64,000 bases of DNA from Dethiosulfatarculus sandiegensis (GCF_000931935.2 NZ_AZAC01000034.1:62001-126000), one strand, 5' to 3'; numbered from the stretch's first letter, positions 18,035 through 27,386 are shown. Numbers and translations are program-made. Notes: a model not told the origin generated them from the sequence alone.

Positions 18035-18514
18035 GGTTGAAAAGTGACGGTTAAGGTTCAGGTAAGGGTTAAAATAAGATTGAGTAGCTAAGCTGAAAAG
18101 TTAATAAATCGTATAACTATTTGTTTCTAAATGATAAATATGAGAGAGCCTCTGTTGGTGTTATGAAATATTTGGTGGAAAATAAAAATAAATCCTGTTG
18201 AAAAGCAGTTAATAAATCAAGGTGAGTGAAAAATATGGTGCTGTAATTAGTGGAAAAAAGGAGCAAGACCTGTGGATAATCGGTTGAAAACTGGTGTATA
18301 TATGTAAAATCAAGTGGAAAAAGCGACTAGTACAGGGGAAAAACAGTTTAAAACCTATGATTATGCAGGCGTATGTTCTGTTTTGTTCAATTTTTTTTAT
18401 TGGCTGAAGGCGCCGGAAAAGCATTTTTTTCGAAGGAAAAGGCCACGTTGCTTAAACCTGCTTTGCCGGGGGTGTAACAGGTTGTTAATAAAAGTGTTGT
18501 CAAAGGGTTGAAAA
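18035..18514 (+). other. Candidate oriC: array of same-strand DnaA-box-like 9-mers
   Basis: One consensus box TGTGGATAA sits at 18271. Around it, on the same strand and in the same orientation, are variants: GGTTGAAAA 18035, AGCTGAAAA 18091, GGTGGAAAA 18174, TGTTGAAAA 18196, GAGTGAAAA 18224, AGTGGAAAA 18249, GGTTGAAAA 18282, AGTGGAAAA 18313, AGGGGAAAA 18334, GGTTGAAAA 18506. Spacings in the core are 22, 28, 25, 22, 11, 31 and 21 bases, mostly near whole helical turns. Flanks are AT-rich and dnaA follows. Origin function is an inference. Confidence 0.55.
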
Positions 18515-18699
18515 AACCTTTGGCCGGTTTTAGTATGCCTGTCCTAGCCGAGGAAATCGAAGATTAAATAACCAGTCAAAGACAGGCTTTCTTAAAAAAC
18601 GCTAATCTGCTTTCATTACGGTATCAACTGACTTGAGCTTAGGCTCGAAGCAGCCATACAACCCTACTTGCGTTATACGCAGGTGAATTTTTCCTGATC

Positions 18700-18740
18700 A
18701 GGCCAGGCCAAAGACAATCTTTGGGCCGGCTTTTTTTGTT
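18700..18740 (+). terminator. T-run hairpin inside the dnaA upstream region
   Basis: gccaggccaaaga pairs with tctttgggccggc around a short caa loop, followed by seven T's. There is no protein gene just upstream on this strand, so it may end a small RNA, or limit transcription entering the origin region. Confidence 0.5.
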
Positions 18741-19457
18741 TGGCTGTTTGAGCGATAGGCTCCGTGGTTTGGCGGCCCTCTGGCCGAAAAACTCGGGAAG
18801 CAGGCTTTTGACCCTTGATGAAAGGCTTCTCAGGCTGGTGTGGACAAAATATACACATATGTGAAAAAACGGCATACTTAGTGCCGTTAATTCTTGTATT
18901 CCTTGGTTTTTACCTGGGAAGACATGATCAACCGGGAGCAAAGAAGATAAAGTAAAATCTAAATTCAGACAGATGTTAGCCTATGTTAGGTGCCTGGATT
19001 TGATTTTGCGGCAAGGCGCTTAAAAAAAATGAAATCCCCGACGAGTTACAATATCTCGTGATTCAAATGAGTTATCTGGAGAGAGCAACCCTTTGGTATG
19101 AAAAAAGGCGAAATCTGCAATAAATAGCAGCAATTTTGAGAAAGCAAGAGATCGCAATTGTGGGTAAAGAAAGCCACAGTTGTGACAAACTTTGAATTCG
19201 TAGAGGCGACGGACAGTTAGACAAACTACGGTTGAGTGCATGCCTAGTGGGCGTAACAAATCCGTAACAGTAAAAGCTAATAATTACCAAATGATAGAGT
19301 TGTGGGTAAGCGGCATGCCGGCTCGCAGGCGGTTGGGCAGAGTTATGTTTGACCAATTTCAGGTCTGCCGGTAATACTGAATCTCGAAGTCCCAGCCTGT
19401 CTGACTTGCTCTTGCGTAATCTGTGTTGAGTTTTTAACTCTGGGCAATAATGCCTGG

Positions 19458-20798
19458 ATGAAGGATAGTCTTTTGTCCGAAAATAGACTTTGGAATCATA
19501 TTATTGAGGATTTGCAGAACCGGCTGGAGCGGGACGACTTTGATCTGTGGATAAAGCCGTTGGCCGCCCAGATGGGGGCGAACGATAACCTCACTTTGCT
19601 TTGTCCCAGCAGGTTTCATCTGAAGCGTTTACGTGAAACCTATTTACCAATGGTGAACAATTTTCTGGAGAATCAAGGTGAGCAGGTTAAGCTGAACTGC
19701 AAGGTGGCAGTGCCTTCCAACAGCCGGGGAGAAAACCAGTCCAACCGCCAAATGAACCTGCCCAGCATCAAGCGGGGCATGCCGCTTTTGAACAACCGAT
19801 TCAAGTTTGATCGCTTTGTGGCTGGAGGAGGAAACGAACTGGCCTTTGCGGCCGCCAAGGCCTTGGCGGGAGAAAAACGTTTTTTCAGCAACACCCTGCT
19901 CTTGGTCTCTGACACGGGATTGGGCAAAAGCCACCTCACCCAGTCGGTGGGGCACTATGTAATGGAGACTCAGCCCAACGCCAGAGTGGCCTATCTGACC
20001 GCCGAGGATTTTGCCAATCAGATGATCTCCGCTTTACGCCGCAAGAACATGGATGCCTTTAAGGAACATTTCAGGCGCGAATGCGACATTCTCCTTTTGG
20101 AAGAAATCCCCTTTTTGGCCGGCAAGGAAAAGACCCAAGACGAGTTGGGTTTCACCCTGGATGCCCTTTTGGATGCGGGCAAGCGCATAATCCTGACCTC
20201 CTGCCAGGTGCCAAATGAGATAAAAGGCATTAAAAGGAATCTGGAGAGCCGCATCTCTTCCGGCATGACTATTAATATCGAACCTCCCGATCATCGCACC
20301 AGGGTGAATATTCTGGCCCACCAGGCCCATGAAGAGGGAATGGTGGTGGATCCTGAGGTGCTGGAGTATCTGGCTCAGGAAATCCCCGAGGATATACGCC
20401 GTTTGCAATCCTCACTGGTGGGGATCATGGCTCAGGGCAGCCTTACCAACCGTCCCATGGACTTGGGTCTGGCGGTTGAAATTGTGGGCAAGATGACCCA
20501 CCGCAAGAAAAAGGTTAATGTTGAGACCATCAGAGATATGGTGGCCAGGATATACGGCATGGAGATCTCGACCCTGACCAGCCGCAGCAGGCGCAAGGTA
20601 GTGACTGTGCCGCGCAATATGGCCATGTATCTGTGCCGCAAACACACCAGCGCCTCCTATGCCACTATTGGCCGCAGCTTTAATCGCGACCACGCCACTG
20701 TGATGTATGGCGTTAACCAAATTGACCGTAAAATAGCGAATGATCCCAAACTGCAAAAGGAGATGTCCCATATCGAGCAAAGATTGGGTGTACGCTGA
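19458..20798 (+). CDS. dnaA: Chromosomal replication initiator DnaA, divergent form
   Basis: 446 residues with all four DnaA domains: an N-terminal oligomerisation domain (LWNHIIEDLQNRLERDDFDLWI), a short linker, AAA+ (about 110-325) and a C-terminal box-binding helix-turn-helix. It binds ATP and melts oriC. Deviations: the first P-loop glycine is Ser (SDTGLGKS, Lys ~157); Walker B reads LLLEEI where DnaA usually has DD; and the DNA-contacting motif reads SFNRDHATV, one residue shorter than the usual FGGRDHTTV. The Arg in LESRIS is retained. A consensus DnaA box lies within the gene at 19546. No strong SD precedes the ATG. A terminator follows. Confidence 0.93.
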   Translation: MKDSLLSENRLWNHIIEDLQNRLERDDFDLWIKPLAAQMGANDNLTLLCPSRFHLKRLRETYLPMVNNFLENQGEQVKLNCKVAVPSNSRGENQSNRQMNLPSIKRGMPLLNNRFKFDRFVAGGGNELAFAAAKALAGEKRFFSNTLLLVSDTGLGKSHLTQSVGHYVMETQPNARVAYLTAEDFANQMISALRRKNMDAFKEHFRRECDILLLEEIPFLAGKEKTQDELGFTLDALLDAGKRIILTSCQVPNEIKGIKRNLESRISSGMTINIEPPDHRTRVNILAHQAHEEGMVVDPEVLEYLAQEIPEDIRRLQSSLVGIMAQGSLTNRPMDLGLAVEIVGKMTHRKKKVNVETIRDMVARIYGMEISTLTSRSRRKVVTVPRNMAMYLCRKHTSASYATIGRSFNRDHATVMYGVNQIDRKIANDPKLQKEMSHIEQRLGVR

Positions 20799-20887
20799 AA
20801 GCGCGCCCGAAAAAGAATCAGCGGGCCGGGGAGATGCTTTGGCGCTGTTTGGCTTTTTTATTTTAAATAACAGATATAAAGAATTTT

Positions 20888-20927
20888 AAGGCTGAGATGG
20901 TTTAAATATGACCAACTCAGCCTTTTT
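20888..20927 (+). terminator. Terminator of dnaA
   Basis: AAGGCTGAG (20888-20896) pairs with CTCAGCCTT (20916-20924). An inner TGGT/ACCA extends the stem past one A/A mismatch, and five T's follow. The ~300-base gap 20799-21103 holds nothing else recognised. Confidence 0.85.
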
Positions 20928-21103
20928 AAATTGTTTTATTCTGGCCAAGTGTCCCGCAATGGCAGGCTGACAGGTAGAATATCACGTAATATAAGTAAGT
21001 TAATTTATTATTCGGGTCTCGGTGTCAGTTGTTTTCCATGGCCGTCGCACACTCTCCCGCCTTTTACAATCTCTTCTCAAAACATTAAAAAATGCGTGGG
21101 TCG

Positions 21104-21754
21104 TCAATACCATCGGACCACTTGTTTCATGGGCGCCCTGGGCGTTTTAAAGCGGTTCAGCGGTGAATTTTCATTGGCATAGCCCACGGCCAGGGCCAGG
21201 ACCACCTGGCGATCGGGCTGAATGTTCAAAAAATCCCCTATCACATCTTCATAAGCGCAGACCAGGCCAATGGGGCAGCTGGCAAGGCCCATCTCCTCGG
21301 CGGCCAGGAGCAGCCAACCTGCGGCAATCCCCACATCCAGGGATCGCCCTTGGCTGAATATGGTGTGCAAGGTGGCGATAACCACGCTTTGGGCCCCATA
21401 GAAGCTTAAGGAGCCATGATTGATAAAGGTGGCGAACTCCGCCCCTGCCTCTGCCAAAAGCGGTTTCATGCCTTTATCCAAATCTTTCTGGCGATCCAGA
21501 TAAACCTGGGGCAGGGTCCTTTGGTTGTCCGGCTTGCAGCCCGCCCCCCTTTCGGAATGAGCCTTGAGCAGCTTTTTACTGAGCCTTGCGACCTCTGCTC
21601 CCCGTACAACGGTGAACTGCCAGGGTTGCAGGTTAATGGCGCTGGGGGCCTGGCAGGTGAGGCTCATCAGTTTTTCAAGGTCTTCTTGGGGAACTTCCCT
21701 GTCGCTGAAATCGCGGCAACTCTGACGAGAAATAATAGCCTCTTCCACTCGCAT
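21104..21754 (-). CDS. Nitroreductase-family FMN oxidoreductase
   Basis: 216 residues, typical for the family. The N-terminal FMN-binding signature ISRQSCRDFSDREV (residues ~8-21) is followed by CQAPSAINLQPWQFTVVRG, a lid region, then GIAAGWLLLAAEEMGLASCPIG and LALAVGYANE near the C-terminus, all hallmarks of the NfnB/SagB-like fold. Such enzymes reduce nitroaromatics, quinones or other acceptors with NAD(P)H; the true substrate is unknown. The ATG has ggggagg at 7 bases. It is transcribed alone and lies beside a decayed phage-type region. Confidence 0.9.
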   Translation of the reverse strand: MRVEEAIISRQSCRDFSDREVPQEDLEKLMSLTCQAPSAINLQPWQFTVVRGAEVARLSKKLLKAHSERGAGCKPDNQRTLPQVYLDRQKDLDKGMKPLLAEAGAEFATFINHGSLSFYGAQSVVIATLHTIFSQGRSLDVGIAAGWLLLAAEEMGLASCPIGLVCAYEDVIGDFLNIQPDRQVVLALAVGYANENSPLNRFKTPRAPMKQVVRWY

Positions 21755-22386
21755 GGCAATCCTCCCCTGTTTTTGGAATGGGCAATCGCTGTGGGGAACT
21801 ATCGGCCGGGAATGTTAGCAAACCATACTCGGCAAGTAAAGGATGAGAAGAGGTGAAAACCCGCCATATAGGGGCGCTGAGAGATGTTTGCCCCGCTGGG
21901 ATTGTTTTTTTGATTGGCCCCTCGTCTATGTAAACGCAGGAAAGGCCCGGCAAACGCAGCGGGACACTGGGCTCCAATTGCCCAGGAAGATGCACTCGCC
22001 GAACCTTTCTAATTCCAAATTACTCACCGAAAAAGAGATTGTCAATCAGGTTTGGCGCATCCAAACAGGAAGTGTTCAGCTTGGTATGGCTGGCTTCGCA
22101 GTAGGCCAGAGGGGGGATTTGGCCAAAAGACGGGTCACCAAAAAAAATACTGCTTTGGGAGGGCACGCCGCACCCTTGTAAAACCCTAGACGTTGAGTCG
22201 GGCCAAAGCAGTGAAACTTCCTTAAATCCATGACAAAAAAGATGTTCGCCGGTACCTCTCAGGCTGAGGAATTTAAGCTCACGGCGGACACGTAATTTTG
22301 GCTTATCTGCTTTTCAAACCCAAAGATAAAACGACAACTTTATCAAGGAGCTTACCGGTGCGAACCTTCCCCTGCCTCAGGTTGAG
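21755..22386. other. Decayed region before the polyvalent-protein remnant
   Basis: No intact gene. It carries a 120-base copy of the MuF-C-like segment (separate entry). It also has a 21-codon frame at 22230-22295 (MTKKMFAGTSQAEEFKLTADT) that looks like a coding scrap, and from 22330 an open frame (DNFIKELTGANLPLPQVE) leading into the next gene without a start codon. This points to 5' erosion of that gene. Confidence 0.5.
21926..22045 (+). pseudogene. Partial duplicate of the MuF-C-like segment
   Basis: These ~120 bases are nearly identical to 25001-25120. Both encode YVNAGKA, GLQLP and SPNLSNSKLLTEK, the end of the MuF-C-like domain. Here it is cut off on both sides and leads nowhere, so it is a scrap from a duplication or recombination of the phage-type gene. 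Confidence 0.75.
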
Positions 22387-24105
22387 ATGGAATCATGGGC
22401 CAGGCAGGCGGTGGCCGCAGGCGCGAGCCCCAAGGAGGCAGCGGGAGCGGCCCTGATTGCCGGGCATTGGGCCAGGAGCATGAGCCGGTATCTGGGCATT
22501 AGCCCCAGTGAGTACTGGAACAAGCATCTGGCCGGGGTGGTGGGGCCTGGATCTCTGGATTATGCCGCCGGGAGCATGCATGTCCTGGGACAGGCTGCCA
22601 TGCGGCGGAGTGAAAAGCCCTTTGAGAAATTCCATGAAGACGCCTTGAATGAGGCCAATTCTCACCAGGAGTTTTGGGATTACGGCGAGTCTCCGCTGCT
22701 GGGGTTGCCGGTCAAGGTGGGGGAGGACAGGATTCGCAAATCGCGCTCCCGTCACCCGGATGTGACCATGGAAGATTGGCAGAGGTTGCCGGAGATCATT
22801 TCCGGGGCGAGTGAAGTTGCGGAGCTTGCCAAACACCATAAATGGCCAAAAGAAAGTAAGGCCTTCGTTGCCGAGGTGGACGGGGAAACATTTGTGGTCT
22901 TGGGCGCCCCCCGTAAGAAGCATGGAGGCTATTTTGAGGTTCTCAGTCTGTTTAAGGGAACATCTACGGGAGCTTTGAATTGGCTGGCTCAGGCTGGAAA
23001 AAATAGGAGGAGCTTAACCGGTGTTGGCGGCGGCCCCAACGCAGCCCAAGCCCAGAGTGTAAACACCCCGGGACGTACCGGCCCCAACAGCTCCTCCTCT
23101 TCAGTCAAAATAACAAACCTGTTCGCTAGCTACAAGAAAAAACCCAATTTTGACCTGGACCCGGCCCAGGCGGCCAAGGCTGTCAGCCGGGGTAAGAATA
23201 TAAGCCGGAAAACCCTGGATAAGATAGCCAAGCTTCTGCAGGACAAGGACCAGACCTTAAGGGCCCTTTTGGACAACCCCAAGCAGGCCGGGCAGATACT
23301 TAACGCCCTGCAAAAAGACGGGGTGATTCAAAAGACCAATGCCAATGTTTACTGGGACTCCAAAACCACCCCTAAAATCAAAGATTTTGGGGACCCCGGG
23401 CGCGGCCGGATAACCCAACAGGGCAAGCTTTTGGTCGAGAGCAGCCTTTTGGGGGCAGTGCTGCCCGACTTCGGGCTTTTGCAGGTGTCGCCGCCCTGGC
23501 TCTTGAATGTGCTGGGCCGGAACCTGGACCACCTGGGCAGGCTCAAGGCGCGGGGCGGGGCCTGGGACCTGAGCCAAGACCTCTTGCAGGCCGTGGATAT
23601 GGTTTTGGCGGCCGAGGCCGGCCCCAAGGCGGTTGACCAGCTCAGGCAATACATTGCCCAGCAGACCCTGCCCGGCATGGAGCAGGAACACAGCCATGGA
23701 GCCAGGGCAAAGGCGCTGGCCCTGGCCCTGGTGGGAAACAAGCCCAATGCGTTCAGGGAAAAGTTGAAGGCCCTGGCCAAGGCCGCCGGTCGGGATGCAA
23801 AAGGCCGGGAAAGCATGTTCGGCACACTTAGCGCCGACGATGCCTTTTATCAACAGTTCGGGCGGGTGGAGTCTTTGGGGCAGCCGCTTAATCCGGGTGT
23901 GGATTTGGAACAGCCGGTTCGGGTGGTTCAGGTTAAGCCTCAATTTGAGGGGCGTAAGGCTTATGAATTTACCAAGGGGCAAGGGCGCAAAGACCTGAAA
24001 AAAGCCGTAATAGGAAATTATATCAATAACAACACAGGTTGGAACATCAACCTAAGCGGGGGGAACGTGGACACGCAATCAGTTCTATTTTACGTGTTTC
24101 TGTAA
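22387..24105 (+). pseudogene. Phage-type large polyvalent protein, N-terminal part (frameshifted)
   Basis: 572 codons up to a stop just after a frameshift. The content resembles large polyvalent proteins of phages and conjugative elements. It starts with a helical segment (ARQAVAAGASPKEAAGAALI). About residues 75-190 look like a phage barnase/EndoU/colicin-type nuclease domain (RIRKSRSRHPDVTMEDWQRL, FVVLGAPRKKHGGYF). A helical middle region follows (RALLDNPKQAGQILNAL; GRITQQGKLLVESSLLGAVL). The end begins a domain (KGQGRKDLKKAVIGNYI, NTGWNINLSG) that continues in another frame in the next entry. No SD precedes ATG 22387, and homologous-looking coding extends upstream, so the 5' end is also lost. 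Domain names are by resemblance only. Confidence 0.65.
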
Positions 24106-25694
24106 AACCCATCGTCAGTGTGGAGGCAGTTGCTAACCTGCCTTTATTAATAGAAAATGCCGTTTTAGTTGAAACTCATGCGGATACTAAAAACGAAAAG
24201 GGACTTAAGCAGGTTCATCGCTTCTTTGCCGGGTTCCAATTAAAGGAAAAAGTATACACCGCGAAAATAACAATCAAAGAATATGAAAATAGTTTTTCCG
24301 CCAGTTTGGAAGAGATCTTTAGCGCCTATGACATGAAGTTGGAAAAGGAAGTGCCTGACGGAACTCGCCAGCTGAAAAGCTCTAAGAGCAAGGCAACTGA
24401 CTCCACGCCAGGCACATCTATAAGACTACGTAAATTATTGGAGGGTGTCAAGGATAACCAAGGGGAACCGTATATTGACACCCTCTTTCAATCCGCTCAC
24501 CAGGGCAAGCCTTCGCCTTTTAGTCAAAACCCGATCATGAACCAGGCCCAAAAGGCGGGCAGACGCCTTGCCCGGGAAATGGCCGCCTGGAAAAGCCAGG
24601 TGCGGGATTTTCTGGGGAAAAGATTAAAAAACAACGTTTTGTTAAGGGTCGGCAAGACCCCGGATGTTTTGCAAAAACTTGGGGCCAAGGATTTACCCTT
24701 GGTTATGGACCAGCGCGCCTTAGCCAAGGACATGTATGACAAGCATACGATCCCCCAGGCCATTATGGAGGATTTACCTCGACTTATTGCCGACCCAGCG
24801 GCTGTTTTTGATTCAGAGACTAAACCCGGTAATTTCTTGGTTTTGACCGAGGCATGGTGCGGCGCTGGTCCAATAGTGGCGGCCGTGCATCTCAATAAAA
24901 GACATAAACGTATTGAAGTCAATAACCTTGCCTCAATGTACAGCAAGGATGCCAGCCCTGAAAAGTTCTTTGCCAGACAGGTTCATGACGGTAGGTTGCT
25001 TTATGTAAACGCAGGAAAGGCCCAGCAAGTGCAGAGAACCGGGGGGCTCCAATTGCCCAAGGTGATGCTCTCGCCGAACCTTTCTAATTCCAAATTACTC
25101 ACCGAAAAGGACATTGTCAAGCCCATACTGCCCGGTTCCTTGCCTCAGGGCAATCGCGGTGCGGCCCATTTTCTGCCTGACGGCCGGGCAATGATCCAGC
25201 TTTTCAAATCCGCCAATCCCTCCACCCTGGTGCATGAGCTGGGGCACGTATTCCGCAGGTCACTTGAAGAGTTGGCCCTGATGCCTGACGCGCCGGAGCG
25301 GGTCCAAAAGGACTGGCAGGCCATGGCCGCCTTTGTGGGGGCTGATCCAAAAGGTCCATGGAGCATCGAGCAGGAAGAGACCCTGGCCCGGGCCTTTGAG
25401 GCCTATGTCAGGGAGGGCAAGGCCCCTGCACCGGGCTTGCGCGGGGTGTTTGAAACCTTCAGGCGCTGGCTGGTTGACCTATACAAGTCTGTCCGCAGCC
25501 TGGATGTGGAGCTTAATGACGACATCCGGGGCGTGTTTGACCGCATGCTGGCCACTGACACCGAAATATCCAGGGCCAGGGCGGAAGCGGGAGTGCAGCC
25601 GTTTTTGGTCGGCTGGGCAGAAGGGACCCCTCCCGTGATTCGAAAGGGCTATCTTCCGACGCTACCGAGCCTACACTGGAGCCTGCCTTGTTAA
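24063..25694 (+). pseudogene. Phage-type large polyvalent protein, C-terminal part (MuF-C-like and zincin domains)
   Basis: Continues the previous entry after a -1 shift at the G6 tract 24058-24063. It first completes the interrupted domain (EAVANLPLLIENAVLVETHAD, VHRFFAGFQ, KITIKEYENSF). It then has a linker made of an inserted REP-like repeat, then a MuF-C-like domain (RVGKTPDVLQKLGAKDLPLV, EVNNLASMYSKD, YVNAGKA). The C-terminal metallopeptidase-like segment contains LVHELGH (an HExxH zinc motif) and EETLARAFEAYV, a plausible third-ligand region. The end (after about 25600) looks truncated. An ATG at 24039 opens this frame but is not at a domain boundary. Most likely a dead gene; programmed slippage is the alternative. 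Confidence 0.65.
24351..24415 (+). repeat. REP/MITE-like repeat, copy 1 (in frame inside coding sequence)
   Basis: A 65-base unit begins GTGCCTGACG and ends CGCCAGGCAC (inverted ends, one mismatch). It has an internal hairpin GCTC/GAGC and matches 25739-25806. It is read in frame as VPDGTRQLKSSKSKATDSTPGT, a linker between two domains. Confidence 0.8.
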
Positions 25695-25738
25695 GATAAG
25701 GCCGTTTACTGTCTGGTGTAGATGGCAATGAAAAAAAA

Positions 25739-25806
25739 GTGCCTGACGGAATGCGCCAGCTGAAAAGCCCTGTCAAGGGCAAGGCAACTGACTCCACGCC
25801 AGGCAC
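25739..25806 (+). repeat. REP/MITE-like repeat, copy 2 (intergenic)
   Basis: 68 bases with the same inverted ends as copy 1. The internal hairpin reads GCCCT/AGGGC, against GCTCT/AGAGC in copy 1. A paired C-G became T-A, a compensating change that supports a real folded structure. No REP-associated transposase gene is in the window. The rest of 25695-26145 is AT-rich and otherwise featureless up to the tRNA terminator. Confidence 0.8.
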
Positions 25807-26094
25807 CAAAGTAAAATTAAATGAATCTTCCTGGAGGGTCAAGAAGAATAGAGGGGGCCATTAAGATACACTTTTTTAGATTACCTGATTAAGCTTTAGG
25901 TATGTTCATGAAGTGGTCTTTAGTAATACTCTTTAACTATAGATATAAAATTTTTAAGCTAAGAGATTAGGTTTACAATTTGCAATTTTTATCTTTTTTA
26001 AAGATTGTTCTTAAGTTAAAAAAGAGAGGGCACTAATGGGAGTCCGGGTTGGGGGGGTGTATGGGGTTAGTTAATAGGACAACTATGGGGCAAC

Positions 26095-26126
26095 CAAAAA
26101 AGAGGGGCTGCCCGAAGGCAACCCCT
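26095..26126 (-). terminator. Terminator after tRNA-Leu
   Basis: On the minus strand AGGGG-TTGCC pairs with GGCAGCCCCT around a TTCG tetraloop and runs into T's. It ends the secG - tRNA-Leu transcript. Confidence 0.88.
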
Positions 26127-26145
26127 TAAAACTATTTGTATTTTG

Positions 26146-26230
26146 TGGTGCCGTCGGCCGGATTTGAACCGGCACGGGTCGCCCCACCGCCCCCTCAAGA
26201 CGGCGTGTCTACCAATTCCACCACGACGGC
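26146..26230 (-). tRNA. tRNA-Leu (anticodon GAG)
   Basis: Full class II cloverleaf on the minus strand. The acceptor stem GCCGTCG pairs with CGACGGC, CCA is encoded, the D region is TGGAATTGGTAGACACG, the anticodon loop TTGAGGG gives GAG, the variable arm is long, and the T arm is GCCGGTTCAAATCCGGC. It sits 10 bases after secG and is probably processed from the same transcript. Confidence 0.97.
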
Positions 26231-26239
26231 ACTTTCGTT

Positions 26240-26560
26240 CTATTTTTCAGCGGGCGCTTGGCTGGGAGCCGCCGGAGCAGCGTCACTTTGCTGAGTCGTA
26301 GGCGCCACATTCTGCATAACAGACTCAGGTCCACGATTCTGGGCGAAAAATGCCAAGCTTAAGGATGTCAGCATGAATAACACCGCCACCAGGGTCGTTA
26401 TCTTTGCCAGGAAAGTTACAGCGCCAGAGGAACCGAACACGGTCTGTGATGAGCCGCCAAAGGCCGCTCCCACATTGGCACCCTTTCCGGTCTGAAGCAA
26501 AACGATAAGAATCAGACCCAAACAAGCGATAACATGCAGAACAATTACTAGCGTGGACAT
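26240..26560 (-). CDS. secG: Preprotein translocase subunit SecG
   Basis: 106 residues. Two membrane segments (about 2-20 and 50-72) flank the family's Gly-rich loop: VLLQTGKGANVGAAFGG and then SQTVFGSSGA. SecG supports the SecYE channel in the inner membrane. The tail is rich in Ala, Pro and Gln (APTTQQSDAAPAAPSQAPAE), as often seen in this group. It follows tpiA in the glycolytic cluster and precedes tRNA-Leu, an arrangement common in bacteria (tpiA-secG-tRNA-Leu). The upstream purine SD is weak. Confidence 0.95.
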   Translation of the reverse strand: MSTLVIVLHVIACLGLILIVLLQTGKGANVGAAFGGSSQTVFGSSGAVTFLAKITTLVAVLFMLTSLSLAFFAQNRGPESVMQNVAPTTQQSDAAPAAPSQAPAEK

Positions 26561-26630
26561 TAACCATTCCCAATTGAGTTTAACCGCTGACCTTCATTGG
26601 TCAACGCGCTTATATATACCGTAAAACGCC

Positions 26631-27386
26631 TCAGATGGCACGCATTATACCAAGAAAATTTTCAGATTTTAGCGAAGCCCCACCAATAAGGGCTCCATCA
26701 ACTTCCGACTGGGACAAAAGCCCCTTTGCATTCTCAGGTTTTACGCTGCCGCCATAGAGAATCCTCATTTCATCGGCTGTTTGCCTGTCAAAAAAAGCAG
26801 CCACCCATGCCCGTATAAAGGCGTGGGCCTGGTTGGCCTGCTCCTCTGAGGCTGTCTTGCCGGTGCCAATGGCCCACACAGGCTCATAGGCCAGAATCAG
26901 CCTCTGGGCATGCTCAGGCGTTATATCCATAAGTCCCTGGCCGAGCTGGGTTTCAAGCACTGTTTCGGTGCGGCCTTGCTCTCTCTCCAGAAGGGTCTCG
27001 CCCACGCACAAAATCGGAGTCAGGCCCGCCTGGTAGGCAGCCTTGATTCTTTTGTTCACCGTTTGGTCGGTTTCGTGGAAATACTGCCGCCTTTCGGAGT
27101 GTCCCACCAGCACATGGCTGGCTCCGGCGGCCCTTAGCATGGATCCGCTGATCTCACCGGTATAGGCCCCTTGTTCTTCCCAGAACAGGTTTTGACCGGC
27201 CAGGAGAATATTTGTCCCGTCAAGGACCTGGGCCACGGGATGCAAGGCGCAGAAGGTTGGGGCCACAAGCACTTCAGCCTTGGTCTGACCGTTTGCCCCC
27301 AGCTTGATCTCCTGGGCAAGCTGAACCGATTCCGCGATGGTTTTGTGCATCTTCCAGTTGCCTGCGATCATCAAGGTGCGAGCCAT
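26631..27386 (-). CDS. tpiA: Triosephosphate isomerase
   Basis: 251 residues, standard length. Interconverts dihydroxyacetone phosphate and glyceraldehyde 3-phosphate. All active-site parts are present: Lys12 in AGNWKMH, His in VLVGHSERRQYF (~96), Glu in AYEPVWAIGTGKTAS (~168), and the phosphate-binding YGGSVKPEN near 214. The ATG has an aaggaggagg SD. It lies between pgk and secG on the same strand as gap and pgk. The ~270-base gap to pgk contains a large hairpin (27471-27506). Confidence 0.98.
   Translation of the reverse strand: MARTLMIAGNWKMHKTIAESVQLAQEIKLGANGQTKAEVLVAPTFCALHPVAQVLDGTNILLAGQNLFWEEQGAYTGEISGSMLRAAGASHVLVGHSERRQYFHETDQTVNKRIKAAYQAGLTPILCVGETLLEREQGRTETVLETQLGQGLMDITPEHAQRLILAYEPVWAIGTGKTASEEQANQAHAFIRAWVAAFFDRQTADEMRILYGGSVKPENAKGLLSQSEVDGALIGGASLKSENFLGIMRAI

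Larger units (their letters stand above)
17938..19457. other. Long region upstream of dnaA holding a candidate origin and hairpins
   Basis: About 1.5 kb with no gene I can support. Its left third is AT-rich and packed with DnaA-box-like sites (separate entry). A T-run hairpin lies near 18700-18740. A seven-base-pair hairpin AACGGCA/TGCCGTT lies at 18868-18888, next to CACATATGTG. Two identical TGTGGGTAA sites occur at 19159-19167 and 19301-19309, closer to dnaA. Short frames here look random. Confidence 0.5.
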
